A stretch of DNA of 64,000 nucleotides from Gloeothece verrucosa PCC 7822 (GCF_000147335.1 NC_014501.1:2354300-2418299), one strand, 5' to 3'; numbered from the stretch's first letter, positions 1 through 8,096 are shown. Translations and numbers: made by a program. The notes: generated by a model from the letters alone, not told the origin.

Positions 1-1536
1 GAGAATATCTTCTTCTCGAAGAGTTTCTCGCAGGCGAAGGGTAAGCTCAGTAAATAACTGATTTTGCGTCGCTGTGGCATCTACTCGCTGGATAAGCCTA
101 GCGTGGTCAAGAGCAAATCCCACTTGAGTTGCTACCTGAGCGACTAAATCAATTTCTAACTGCTGCCAATTTCTCGGGCCTGAACATTCATGAGCAATAA
201 GCAGCCCAAACAATTGATCATCTTTGAGAATGGGAGCCACTAAATTCGCTTTTACCGCAAAAGGTTCGAGTTGTTGCAGATGACACTGGGTAAGTCCGGC
301 TTCATAAATATTATTAGTAGCAGACACTCTACCCTTCTGATAAGACTCCACATAATTTTCAGCAAAACAAGGGTCTTTAATTTTTGCCCACAAGGCTTTC
401 GGAAATCCAGGAACTACCGATTCAGCCACTACCGTTCCATACCAGTCAGCATCAAAACTATAGACAATCACCCGGTCTGTGGTCAGGGCCGAGCGAACTT
501 GTTCCACCGTCATTTTAAGAATATCTTCTTCTCGGAGGGATTCCCGTAAGCAAAGGGTAATATCGGTAAATAACTGGGCTTGCTCTGCTGCCTGATCCAC
601 CTGCTCTAAAAGTCTAGTATGATCGAGAGCAAATCCGACTCCGTTGGCTATCTGGGCGAATAAATCAATCTCTAGCTGCTGCCAGATGCGCGGCGTTGAG
701 CATTCATGAGCAATAAGTAAACCAAATACTTGATTATTGCGGATAATAGGTGCAATGAGACTGGCTTTGACAGCAAATCGCTCTAGTAGCCCAATATGCT
801 CATCAGAAAGTCCTGATTGATAGATATCATCCATAACATCTATTTGGTCATGGGGATATTGGCGATATGCCTCAAAAAAACCCAGGTCATTAATGGTGGT
901 CCACAGGGTTTTCGGCCAGATAGGAGCCACTGATTCAGCAATAAAGGTTCCCTCCCGATCATCCTCGAAACGAAAAATCACCACCCGATCAGTTTTGAGG
1001 GCTTGACGGACTTCTTCTACCGTTGTTCTAAGAACATTTTCCTCAGAGAAGGATTCCCAAATGTGGCGGCTGATAGTCATCAGAACTTGAAACGGTTCAT
1101 CAGCCGCTTCTTGTCTCCATAAAAGATTCGGTAGTTCTGCGGCGATGAGATTGAGGTTAGTTTCTAAGCCGCTCAGTTCGTTTTGTCGGGTTTCATCGGG
1201 GTCAACCACTGGCGAGCAATGCAACCGATTTACTAGGCTAGTGGAAGTTTGATAAGATTTTAAAATAGGGCGCAAAAGACGATCACTCAAGGCGATAGCC
1301 ATCGCAGCACTTACTAAGGTTGTTAATCCCGATACCCATGCAATCAAAGATAATTGTCGTTCTAATGCTTGTTGGGTTTTTTGATTGTCTAAAACATCCA
1401 CTGGTTTAGCAGGGACAAATTGCTCTTTCAAAGACTGAGTGCCTAAATAGCTCACTCCTGTAACACCTAAGACAGGTAAAGCCGTTAAAACCACCGCTCC
1501 CGTTATCAATTTAGCTTTTAGACTCCTTATGCTCAT
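1..1536 (-). CDS. PixJ-like membrane photoreceptor/chemoreceptor with tandem GAF domains (3'-truncated by window edge)
   Basis: The frame is open for 512 codons from an ATG at 1536 to the window edge, so the C-terminus is missing. Two hydrophobic segments lie at about residues 8-32 and 60-85. A linker is followed by GAF1 (about 165-325), GAF2 (about 335-490) and the first residues of a third similar repeat. GAF2 has both cysteines of a DXCF cyanobacteriochrome: D-P-C-F with Cys390, and the bilin-attaching Cys418 followed by His in a Thr-Gln-Cys-His context. GAF1 has Gly219 and Glu246 there, so it should not bind bilin covalently. The family is typified by PixJ, a phototaxis receptor with a C-terminal methyl-accepting signalling domain. 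That domain, or a kinase, should lie beyond the edge; which one cannot be seen. It is divergent from the Roadblock gene. Confidence 0.85.
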   Translation of the reverse strand, partial: MSIRSLKAKLITGAVVLTALPVLGVTGVSYLGTQSLKEQFVPAKPVDVLDNQKTQQALERQLSLIAWVSGLTTLVSAAMAIALSDRLLRPILKSYQTSTSLVNRLHCSPVVDPDETRQNELSGLETNLNLIAAELPNLLWRQEAADEPFQVLMTISRHIWESFSEENVLRTTVEEVRQALKTDRVVIFRFEDDREGTFIAESVAPIWPKTLWTTINDLGFFEAYRQYPHDQIDVMDDIYQSGLSDEHIGLLERFAVKASLIAPIIRNNQVFGLLIAHECSTPRIWQQLEIDLFAQIANGVGFALDHTRLLEQVDQAAEQAQLFTDITLCLRESLREEDILKMTVEQVRSALTTDRVIVYSFDADWYGTVVAESVVPGFPKALWAKIKDPCFAENYVESYQKGRVSATNNIYEAGLTQCHLQQLEPFAVKANLVAPILKDDQLFGLLIAHECSGPRNWQQLEIDLVAQVATQVGFALDHARLIQRVDATATQNQLFTELTLRLRETLREEDIL

Positions 1537-1716
1537 TAATCTTTTGTCTCTTTCTCTTCTCAATCTTCAATTAGCTGACTATCTTAATGCAAAATAACCG
1601 AAAAATCTATCTACATTTTTTGGGAAATTTTAGTAACTTTTGTTCTTGAGACTATTTGGGCTTTAATTGTTAAAATCGTAAGTGCTAATTTTCGGGGCTG
1701 CCAAAATAATCTGTCT

Positions 1717-2229
1717 ATGAACATTTATAAGATTAATGCCATTTTAGCTGAATTCATGTCTCAAACAGAAGAAATCGAGGGCGTTGTTTTGATTTCATCC
1801 AACGGACAGCTTCTCACCGAACCCATCGGTATAGATATTAATACAGCTATGATCCTCGGGGGAATATTTCTTCATCTTGCTCAAAACACTTATCAACAAT
1901 TAGACACTCAAGAAATTGAAAGTATTAGCCTTCGAAGCGGCGAGGGAAATCTGATTTTTACCGCTTGTTATCCGGAAGTATTTTTGTTAGTTAAATCCAG
2001 TAACTCTCTGTCTTTTGGTTTATTAGAAAGGAGAATCCATCTGGCGGCTAAAATGTTACAAGAGCAACTGCAAACAAATGCCGATTTGCCTACAGTGCCG
2101 CTTCAGGAAGAACCTTTACCTAAACCTGTGGTTTTTCCAGCTTCATCGGCTTCTAATTCGACAAACATACCCAAAAATAACCGAGGAATTAAAAATACTA
2201 GGATTCGCTATCGAGGACTGCCAGTATAA
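1717..2229 (+). CDS. Roadblock/LC7 domain protein
   Basis: A 170-residue protein with no signal peptide or membrane segment. Residues 1-120 fit the Roadblock/LC7 fold: an N-terminal helix, then a strand pattern around Gly-Val-Val-Leu-Ile-Ser-Ser-Asn-Gly, a helix with Met-Ile-Leu-Gly-Gly, and the strands Leu-Ile-Phe and Val-Phe-Leu-Leu-Val. The last 50 residues are Pro/Ser/Asn-rich and end in a basic stretch, probably disordered. Family members such as MglB dimerise and control small Ras-like GTPases, often in motility and polarity. No GTPase gene is visible here. The divergent neighbour is a phototaxis-type receptor about 180 bp away, so a link to motility is plausible but inferred. Confidence 0.75.
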   Translation: MNIYKINAILAEFMSQTEEIEGVVLISSNGQLLTEPIGIDINTAMILGGIFLHLAQNTYQQLDTQEIESISLRSGEGNLIFTACYPEVFLLVKSSNSLSFGLLERRIHLAAKMLQEQLQTNADLPTVPLQEEPLPKPVVFPASSASNSTNIPKNNRGIKNTRIRYRGLPV

Positions 2230-2315
2230 AGCCCAATAAAGTGAACCAGAGGCGGCGTTTTTACATGGCTGTGATCTTAACCACCAATTTTTTCAGTCAT
2301 AGCAGTTCAAAAGTT

Positions 2316-4145
2316 CTACTTTTTAGACAAAAGCAAGTTTTTATTGATCCGCAGAAGTTGATAAACGCCTTGTTGATCTAAAAGTTCATAATCTTGAGGA
2401 GTTAACCCTAATCTATCGAGATATTTTTGTTCAGTAATTAACAAGATAGTCGGTGAGGAAGCATCATTCAGTTCACTTTGTAAATCCTCAATCAAGCGAT
2501 GTTGATTATTAAAAAACTTGACATTTTGCCGAGTATAATAGACTAAACTCGGTCTAATAAATCCAAGCAAAACTAACTCCTCTTTGGGTTGTCGAACTTG
2601 AGTAATCACAGAGGAAATTTGTCGCAGAGGAAGTTGACTATCAGTATCTTTAATCCGAGCAACCGGCAGGGCAATAAAGCTAATAAAAGCCATAAACCCA
2701 ATTAAATTTGGTATCCACAACCAGCGCCAATCTCGTCGCCGTAATAACAAAAATATAGTCCCCAAAGTCACAAGTCCCCAGATCAAACCCCCAAGAATGG
2801 GCAATCCGGATTGTTGTAACATACTAGAAAATCCCGGTTTTCTGGGGTCTCCATCCACCAAACTAGGACTATAAAAACTCGCTGCCGCAAGGGCAAGTAA
2901 AATAATCAGATTAGCAATGGCAGTAGCTTTAAAAAACCTTCTATATTTAGCAAACTTCTTTTTATTCTTTTTATCAAATAAAGAAATCCAAAAAAGCGCC
3001 ACTAAAATAGCCCCTGCTGGCATAGCTGGCAGAACATAACTAGGAAGTTTGGTAGAAGAGGCAGAAAAGAACAGAAAAATAACTGCAAACCAGAATAGAC
3101 AAAATAAACCGAGATGAGTTGAACGCAAAGAAGAACGCCAAACATCCCTTTGCCAAAAACCGAGTTGAGTAACCGCTACCGGTAAATAAATTGACCAGGG
3201 AATTAACCCCACCAAAACCACAGGAATAAAATAATACCAAGGCCCCGGATGATGACTAACCACACTGGTGAAACGTTGTAAGTTGTGGTAGCCAAAAAAC
3301 ACATCGATATACTTTTGTCCATTGGCCAAAGTCACTAAAATAAACCAAGGAACGGCAATCACTAAAAAAATTAAGCCGCCCCGCCGCCATTTCATTTCTT
3401 GTAAAACTTCCTTGAAATTCCCCAGATAAAACAGAAAGGTACTGACAATAAACACGGGTAAAATCAAGCCAATGGGACCTTTAGCCAAGACGGCCAGAGC
3501 CATAAATACATAAAAAAGAATATACCACCCATCTTTAGCAGAAAACCCCCGAATAGGGCTTTCTTTTTCTTCTGTTGCATAGCCGAGAAAAAAGGATAAA
3601 AGTGCCATCCCCATCGAACTAGCCAGAAACATATCTGATACACCTGTTCTAGCCCAAGCAATCCAAGCGGGGTTAAGGGCGATGATTCCAGAACCTAGCC
3701 AAGCACTCAGCCACAGTTTAGAATCGTCTTTAGGACTTTCGGGAGGAGATAAAGGATTAGAAATTCCAAAGTAGCGTAGGGTGTAAAAGCCAAGCATAAC
3801 TAAGGCCATGGCCATCAAAGCTGAGGGAATTCTAGCCGCCCATTCATTAATTCCAAAGAGTTTAAAAGCGATGGCGATTAACCAATAAGTGAGGGGAGGT
3901 TTATCAAAGCGCGTCTCCCCATTCCAATAAGGGGTAATCCAATCCCCTGTCACCACCATTTGACGGGCGGCTTCTACAAACATGGGTTCTGTCTTATCCA
4001 TTAGCCCAATGCTGCCCAAATTCCCAAAAAAACCAATCCAGCTAATCAGGAATAACCAAAGTAAGGAAAAAATCCAGAGTTTTTTAGATTCTTGCTCCCG
4101 GCTTTTTCGCTGATTAGAAGGGGTATCTAGCTGCGCTTTGATCAT
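2316..4145 (-). CDS. Glycosyltransferase family 39 (ArnT/PMT-like) integral membrane protein
   Basis: A 609-residue multi-pass protein. A cytoplasmic basic N-terminus of about 25 residues is followed by a first membrane helix. The first external loop carries Asp-Lys-Thr-Glu-Pro-Met-Phe-Val-Glu-Ala, the acidic-pair motif of GT-C enzymes of the PMT/ArnT family, then Phe-Asp-Lys-Pro-Pro-Leu-Thr-Tyr-Trp. About ten more hydrophobic segments run to roughly residue 500, and a small soluble domain closes the protein. Such enzymes move a sugar from a polyprenyl-phosphate donor to a lipid or protein acceptor on the outer face of the membrane. The PAP2 phosphatase gene sits just upstream on the same strand, 19 bp away, and could recycle the released lipid carrier. 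Substrate unknown. Confidence 0.85.
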   Translation of the reverse strand: MIKAQLDTPSNQRKSREQESKKLWIFSLLWLFLISWIGFFGNLGSIGLMDKTEPMFVEAARQMVVTGDWITPYWNGETRFDKPPLTYWLIAIAFKLFGINEWAARIPSALMAMALVMLGFYTLRYFGISNPLSPPESPKDDSKLWLSAWLGSGIIALNPAWIAWARTGVSDMFLASSMGMALLSFFLGYATEEKESPIRGFSAKDGWYILFYVFMALAVLAKGPIGLILPVFIVSTFLFYLGNFKEVLQEMKWRRGGLIFLVIAVPWFILVTLANGQKYIDVFFGYHNLQRFTSVVSHHPGPWYYFIPVVLVGLIPWSIYLPVAVTQLGFWQRDVWRSSLRSTHLGLFCLFWFAVIFLFFSASSTKLPSYVLPAMPAGAILVALFWISLFDKKNKKKFAKYRRFFKATAIANLIILLALAAASFYSPSLVDGDPRKPGFSSMLQQSGLPILGGLIWGLVTLGTIFLLLRRRDWRWLWIPNLIGFMAFISFIALPVARIKDTDSQLPLRQISSVITQVRQPKEELVLLGFIRPSLVYYTRQNVKFFNNQHRLIEDLQSELNDASSPTILLITEQKYLDRLGLTPQDYELLDQQGVYQLLRINKNLLLSKK

Positions 4146-4164
4146 TTTTAATTTTTGCTAAAAA

Positions 4165-4836
4165 CTAAGATTTTTGATATTTTTTATCGGTAATTTTTAA
4201 AAGCCCTATAGAAAGGGTTAATAAAATAAAGCCTAGACTATAACCGCCTAAGATATCTGTAAACCAATGCACTCTTAAATACATACTTGATATGCCCATT
4301 AAAATAATAGTTACTATGGCGGTGGCGTAGAAATAGGGGGTATATTTGGGAAATCTAACCGAAAGGATATAAACTAATAAAAAATATAAAAGAAAATTAC
4401 CAGTCGCGTGACCACTGGGAAAACTTCTACCATCCACATCAACTAATCTTCCTAGGGGACGGGAGCGCCTTATCAAGGGTTTAACCATTTTATCAATTAA
4501 GATCAGAACCCCTAAAGAAGATGCTGCAACCACTTGGGCTTCTAACCAATAACGTCTCCAGCATAATATTGCTAAACTGACTAAAACAACAATGGCTGAA
4601 GTTTCTGCATCTCCCACCCAATAGAAGATTTTAGCCACATAGATAAATAGCGGCGGTAAACTATTTTTCAGTTGCACCAAAAAATTTTCATCAAATTCTT
4701 TTAACTGTACGTTTTTTTCTACGGCTAATACCGTCAGCCAAAGAAAAAATAAACCACAAATTCCTGAAATGATTAAATTAATTTTACCAAAAATCTCTAT
4801 CCATGAAAGGGATTTTAATTTATGTCTGGTTTTCAT
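4165..4836 (-). CDS. PAP2-family membrane phosphatase
   Basis: A 223-residue protein with about six hydrophobic segments. It has the three phosphatidic-acid-phosphatase motifs in order: Lys-(6)-Arg-Pro in the Lys-Pro-Leu-Ile-Arg-Arg-Ser-Arg-Pro stretch, Pro-Ser-Gly-His-Ala, and Ser-Ser-(4)-Arg-(1)-His-(3)-Asp ending His-Trp-Phe-Thr-Asp. The His residues of motifs two and three are the expected nucleophile and base. Family members dephosphorylate undecaprenyl pyrophosphate, phosphatidylglycerophosphate or other lipid phosphates at the outer membrane face. It lies upstream of the GT39 gene on the same strand, probably in one transcript, which favours a lipid-carrier substrate. This is inference. 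Confidence 0.88.
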   Translation of the reverse strand: MKTRHKLKSLSWIEIFGKINLIISGICGLFFLWLTVLAVEKNVQLKEFDENFLVQLKNSLPPLFIYVAKIFYWVGDAETSAIVVLVSLAILCWRRYWLEAQVVAASSLGVLILIDKMVKPLIRRSRPLGRLVDVDGRSFPSGHATGNFLLYFLLVYILSVRFPKYTPYFYATAIVTIILMGISSMYLRVHWFTDILGGYSLGFILLTLSIGLLKITDKKYQKS

Positions 4837-5167
4837 GTTGTTGAGCTAATCATTAATTGAATATTGATGAGGTAATACTCCTTTTTTGATCAAGGTTATA
4901 TATAGGAAGAAGCAGAAGGCAAGAGGCAGAAGGTTAAAAGCTTACTGTTATTAGGTTTGAGGTTTGAAAAATGTCCTAACCGCAAGAGCGGCTGCTATAC
5001 AATCTGATTTCCTCACTTAAACAGTATATTGGTATTTAAGGCTTTTTTCAGCCTATAGAGTAATGACTGACTCGTTTAAAAAATAGTTTCGTGATCCTTT
5101 GCCCGCCATTAGGTTGAGCTTGGTGCGGAACTCGCATTCTCCCCCAGTCTATTTCTGGGGATTGGGT
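4837..5167. other. Intergenic region, no convincing gene
   Basis: About 330 bp separate the end of the ExbD-like gene from the start of the PAP2 gene, both on the minus strand. It should hold the PAP2 promoter. A short perfect hairpin, CCCCAG-7 nt-CTGGGG, lies at 5142-5160 just beyond the ExbD-like stop; it has no T-run on the minus strand, so a terminator role is weak. A purine-rich low-complexity stretch lies near 4910-4935. Nothing else recognisable was seen. Confidence 0.5.
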
Positions 5168-5869
5168 TTACTGAACGCCGATTTCTCGGCCCTTAGAACC
5201 AAATACAATGGGATTGTCACTATTATGAGGCTCCCATCCCACATCAAATCCTTTTTTGATGGCTTTTTCTCTAGCAAGGCGAAAAGCGGAAAAACTATCT
5301 TGTCGGACAATAAAAGCTAAATAATCTTGTTTAGGATTGAGTTTTTGTAAAACTGACTCGAATTCAGAGTTAGGTTCAGTAAATTGTTCTACTGTCTCAC
5401 CGACTTTTTCATTGAGCGGCTCATACAACAAAGCATTTAAGTCATATAAACGAACATTATAAGAGTTCGTGGTAACTTGAAAATTCTTTATTTTTTCAAC
5501 GGACTTAAGTTTGCACTGTTCATAATCTTGTAGCCGCTCAGTATAAGTTTGATAAGCCGAGGCATCGGACGTATCAGGAAGCTTAGGATGAGGACAAGAG
5601 GGTAAAGATTTTGTTAACAATCCTAACTGATGCTGAACTTCTTCATCATCGATAAAAATAACCCGATTTTTATTCACTTCAAAAAAGTGAGGTTTTTTGT
5701 TAGTTTTAGCTACCAAGGGGGTATGAATAATTTTACCGCCTTGCACGCTGACCAGAGTAATAAACAAACTAATAAACATTAATACACCCACTGTATTAGT
5801 GAGAATATCTAAAAATGAGTCTAAATTTTGAGTAGGTAAACTTAAAGTACGATGTTGCCTTCTTCTCAT
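5168..5869 (-). CDS. ExbD/MotB-like membrane protein 2 (keeps the membrane Asp)
   Basis: A 233-residue protein with a basic N-terminus and one membrane helix at about residues 18-42. The helix starts Ser-Phe-Leu-Asp-Ile-Leu-Thr-Asn-Thr-Val-Gly, matching the ExbD/TolR pattern Pro-Phe-Ile-Asp, so the ion-carrying aspartate is present. A soluble domain follows, with a coil-like middle and a C-terminal unit (Ile-Val-Arg-Gln-Asp-Ser-Phe, then Lys-Gly-Phe-Asp-Val-Gly-Trp-Glu-Pro) that is clearly paralogous to the end of the upstream ExbD-like protein. Its ATG overlaps the upstream stop (ATGA at 5866-5869), implying translational coupling. Role by family: stator partner of an ExbB/TolQ/MotA-type channel. 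No OmpA-like peptidoglycan domain is visible. Confidence 0.72.
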   Translation of the reverse strand: MRRRQHRTLSLPTQNLDSFLDILTNTVGVLMFISLFITLVSVQGGKIIHTPLVAKTNKKPHFFEVNKNRVIFIDDEEVQHQLGLLTKSLPSCPHPKLPDTSDASAYQTYTERLQDYEQCKLKSVEKIKNFQVTTNSYNVRLYDLNALLYEPLNEKVGETVEQFTEPNSEFESVLQKLNPKQDYLAFIVRQDSFSAFRLAREKAIKKGFDVGWEPHNSDNPIVFGSKGREIGVQ

Positions 5870-6327
5870 TTTTTTGCCTCAAATTTAACTTTAATTCCTT
5901 CTTCAATAGGTTCATAACCCATGTCGATTCCTTGCTTTTCTATCACCTCCCTAATTTCTTGAAAAATATCAAATCCATCGGGACGTACCACCACAATTAA
6001 ATACTCTTTATTTTTATGATTTTTGACTTTTTCTAGCAAGGTTTTAAATGGAGAAGATGGACTATATAAATTAGCTTTTTTAACTAATTTTTTGCTGGGA
6101 TAAATAATTACTCCGTCCCCTTTACATTCTATATAATTAGGAAGTTTACTAGAGTTTTTTCCATTTTCTCCTTTAGCGACAATAGTCACTGCGCCATCTT
6201 CGCCAAACATTTGAGTCGTTAAAACAATGATTAATAAAATTAGTGTTCCTATCGTACAGGCTAAGATAGACAAGAAAGGAAACAATTCGACTTCAGTAGA
6301 AGAACGGGAAAACCGACGACGACGCAT
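5866..6327 (-). CDS. ExbD-like membrane protein 1 (membrane Asp replaced by Ser)
   Basis: A 153-residue protein: Arg-rich N-terminus, one membrane helix at about residues 15-42, then a small soluble domain. The helix begins Phe-Pro-Phe-Leu-Ser-Ile-Leu-Ala-Cys-Thr-Ile-Gly, which aligns with Phe-Leu-Asp-Ile-Leu-Thr-Asn-Thr-Val-Gly in the downstream paralogue; the ExbD aspartate position is Ser here. The C-terminal unit (Val-Val-Arg-Pro-Asp-Gly-Phe, Gly-Ile-Asp-Met-Gly-Tyr-Glu-Pro) matches that paralogue too. It is 14 bp downstream of the ExbB-like gene and overlaps the next gene by 4 bp, so the three are one operon. Likely a subunit of a heteromeric stator; its function is unknown. Confidence 0.72.
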   Translation of the reverse strand: MRRRRFSRSSTEVELFPFLSILACTIGTLILLIIVLTTQMFGEDGAVTIVAKGENGKNSSKLPNYIECKGDGVIIYPSKKLVKKANLYSPSSPFKTLLEKVKNHKNKEYLIVVVRPDGFDIFQEIREVIEKQGIDMGYEPIEEGIKVKFEAKK

Positions 6328-6341
6328 ACGGGTTTATCTCC

Positions 6342-8096
6342 TTATTCATCTGACTCAGCAAAGGTAATAATCCGAGGCTTACTTAACTTTTCTAAACTGG
6401 GTTTAAGTTCTTTAATTTGTGACATAGCTTCTTTAATGACTTGTTCCACTGGCTCGACTTTTTCTAGGGATTTAATTAAATGATCTAAGCTGGTTTTTAA
6501 TTGGGTGATATCAGAGAGTTTATAAGCCGCATTTTCTAAAGATTGAATTCGGGTTTCGAGAAGATTAGCCGCCTGTTTAAGTTGCTCAGTCATTTGGTGA
6601 GATTGAGTCGTTAAAGCACCGGATAATTGCGTGTAGTTGCTCTTCAAGCTTTCAGCCAGATGATTAATCTGTGTTAGTAAACTTTGGTTAACTTGCTGTT
6701 GATTTTCTAGAGAACCGGTGTAATTAACTTTCAGTTGTTCCACTAGATGATTAATCTGTGTCAGTAAACCTTGGTTAACTTGCTGTTGATTCTCGAGAGA
6801 ACCTGTGTAATTAACTTTCAGTTGTTCTACGAGATTGTTTATTTTTGTCAGTAAATCTTGGTTGACCTGCTGTTGATTTTCTAGAGAATTTCGGTAATTA
6901 CTTGTCAATTTCTCTACTAAACCATTAACTTGATTAATTAAATCTTGGTTAACTTGCTGTTGATTTTCTAGAGAATCCGTATAGTTAATTTTTAACCCCT
7001 CGAATAAACGGTTAATTTGCCCGGTTAAATCCTGATAGGCTTGTTGTTGTCTTTCTAGAAAAGTGGTAAACCCTTGTCTATCCTGTAAACTCAGTTGATT
7101 AATTTCATTCAGTTGAGTGATAAAACTTTGATTATTTTTTTGAATTTCCGTTAATTCATTTCCTAAAATGAGTCTTAAATCAGTCACCGCTTGTTTAGCA
7201 TATTCATGGGCGGGTTCAATCAAATCTTGTGCCCGAGGAAAAGACTCTTGAATGGCTTGATTAACGGCTTCCTTAAGGTTTTTTTGCTCTAAACTATTGC
7301 TTTCTTCTTTAAAGCGAGGCAGTAATTCATCGTTAATAAAAATATCAATAGCCAGCAATAATCGAGATTCATATCGTTCGACCAACACCATAGGAATCAT
7401 CACTAATACACTGAGCAACAAAGCTAATAAGGTGGTATCAAAAGCCACCGCTAACCCACTGGTGACGGTGCCAATACCTTGTTTAATTTGTCCAATATCA
7501 CTAGACTTTTCTAAAAATCCATTAAAGCCATTCACCGCTTGACTAATTCCTACCACAGTTCCAATAAAACCTAAGAGCGGAATGGCCCAGATTAAAATCC
7601 GAGGAAAAGCATAAGAAGATTCTGAACTACTGACATAAAAAGAAGCATCATCTAGGGCAAATTCGCTGGCGGTCTTGCGGCTATTAGATTGACTATAAGC
7701 GGCAATGACGCGGCTACAGCGTAGGCCCACCAACGAGTTTTCTCTAGCGAGATTTTTTTGAAAGGTTAAAACTTCTAAAGATTGAGGATTATTAAAGTTA
7801 ATCACATCGGAGATCCAAATCCGCTTAAGTGAGCGAAATTCCCGATTAATTTTGATTAACTTGATCAGCGTTAAGGTAGCAACAATACAAGCAAACCAAA
7901 TGGCTAACGGCTGAGTCCATCCTCGATCATAAAGTAAAATCCCCAGATAAGAAGCTCGAAAAGGTAGAACAGCCACATAAATAATAATAGACAAGGCCAA
8001 AGCAAGGGTTAAAATAAGCCCAAAACTGACCTCTAATCTCTTTCTTTCAGAATCTCCAGATGTAGGAGAAAAATTAGCACCTCGTTTTTGTTTCAT
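6342..8096 (-). CDS. MotA/TolQ/ExbB-family ion-channel protein with long repetitive coiled-coil tail
   Basis: A 584-residue protein. Two hydrophobic segments lie near residues 22-46 and 62-82. The MotA/TolQ/ExbB core spans about 165-260, with Pro-Leu-Leu-Gly-Phe-Ile-Gly-Thr-Val-Val-Gly-Ile and Gly-Leu-Ala-Val-Ala-Phe-Asp-Thr-Thr-Leu-Leu-Ala-Leu. The C-terminal 320 residues have no membrane segment, are Gln/Asn/Leu-rich and predicted coiled coil. They include five 29-residue repeats of the type Asn-Tyr-Thr-x-Ser-Leu-Glu-Asn-Gln-Gln-Gln-Val-Asn-Gln. Ordinary ExbB and TolQ (about 230-240 residues) lack this tail; ZorA-type and some motility stators have long tails. It is first of a three-gene operon with two ExbD-like genes. 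The task powered by the channel is unknown. Confidence 0.8.
   Translation of the reverse strand: MKQKRGANFSPTSGDSERKRLEVSFGLILTLALALSIIIYVAVLPFRASYLGILLYDRGWTQPLAIWFACIVATLTLIKLIKINREFRSLKRIWISDVINFNNPQSLEVLTFQKNLARENSLVGLRCSRVIAAYSQSNSRKTASEFALDDASFYVSSSESSYAFPRILIWAIPLLGFIGTVVGISQAVNGFNGFLEKSSDIGQIKQGIGTVTSGLAVAFDTTLLALLLSVLVMIPMVLVERYESRLLLAIDIFINDELLPRFKEESNSLEQKNLKEAVNQAIQESFPRAQDLIEPAHEYAKQAVTDLRLILGNELTEIQKNNQSFITQLNEINQLSLQDRQGFTTFLERQQQAYQDLTGQINRLFEGLKINYTDSLENQQQVNQDLINQVNGLVEKLTSNYRNSLENQQQVNQDLLTKINNLVEQLKVNYTGSLENQQQVNQGLLTQINHLVEQLKVNYTGSLENQQQVNQSLLTQINHLAESLKSNYTQLSGALTTQSHQMTEQLKQAANLLETRIQSLENAAYKLSDITQLKTSLDHLIKSLEKVEPVEQVIKEAMSQIKELKPSLEKLSKPRIITFAESDE
6639..7073 (-). repeat. 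Five tandem 87-bp units inside the ExbB-like gene
   Basis: The motif ACTTGCTGTT (plus-strand reading) and its variants recur at 6691, 6778, 6865, 6952 and 7039, exactly 87 bp apart. This gives five in-frame units of 29 residues, the last two nearly identical at DNA level. A sixth, degenerate unit appears to follow towards the C-terminus. In-frame length and heptad-like Leu spacing indicate extension of a coiled coil by unit duplication. Copy number may vary between strains. Confidence 0.9.

Noticed and set aside
5099-5320. Plus-strand frame of 73 codons at the end of the ExbD-like gene
   Set aside because: It overlaps the coding 3' end of the ExbD-like gene and has no features of a protein gene; I also considered an insertion-sequence remnant here because of the CCCCAG hairpin but found no transposase similarity.
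5168-8096. Complete Zorya anti-phage system
   Set aside because: ZorA-like architecture is present, but no OmpA-like ZorB, no ZorC/ZorD helicase or ZorE nuclease gene is nearby, so only a similarity of the channel part is claimed.
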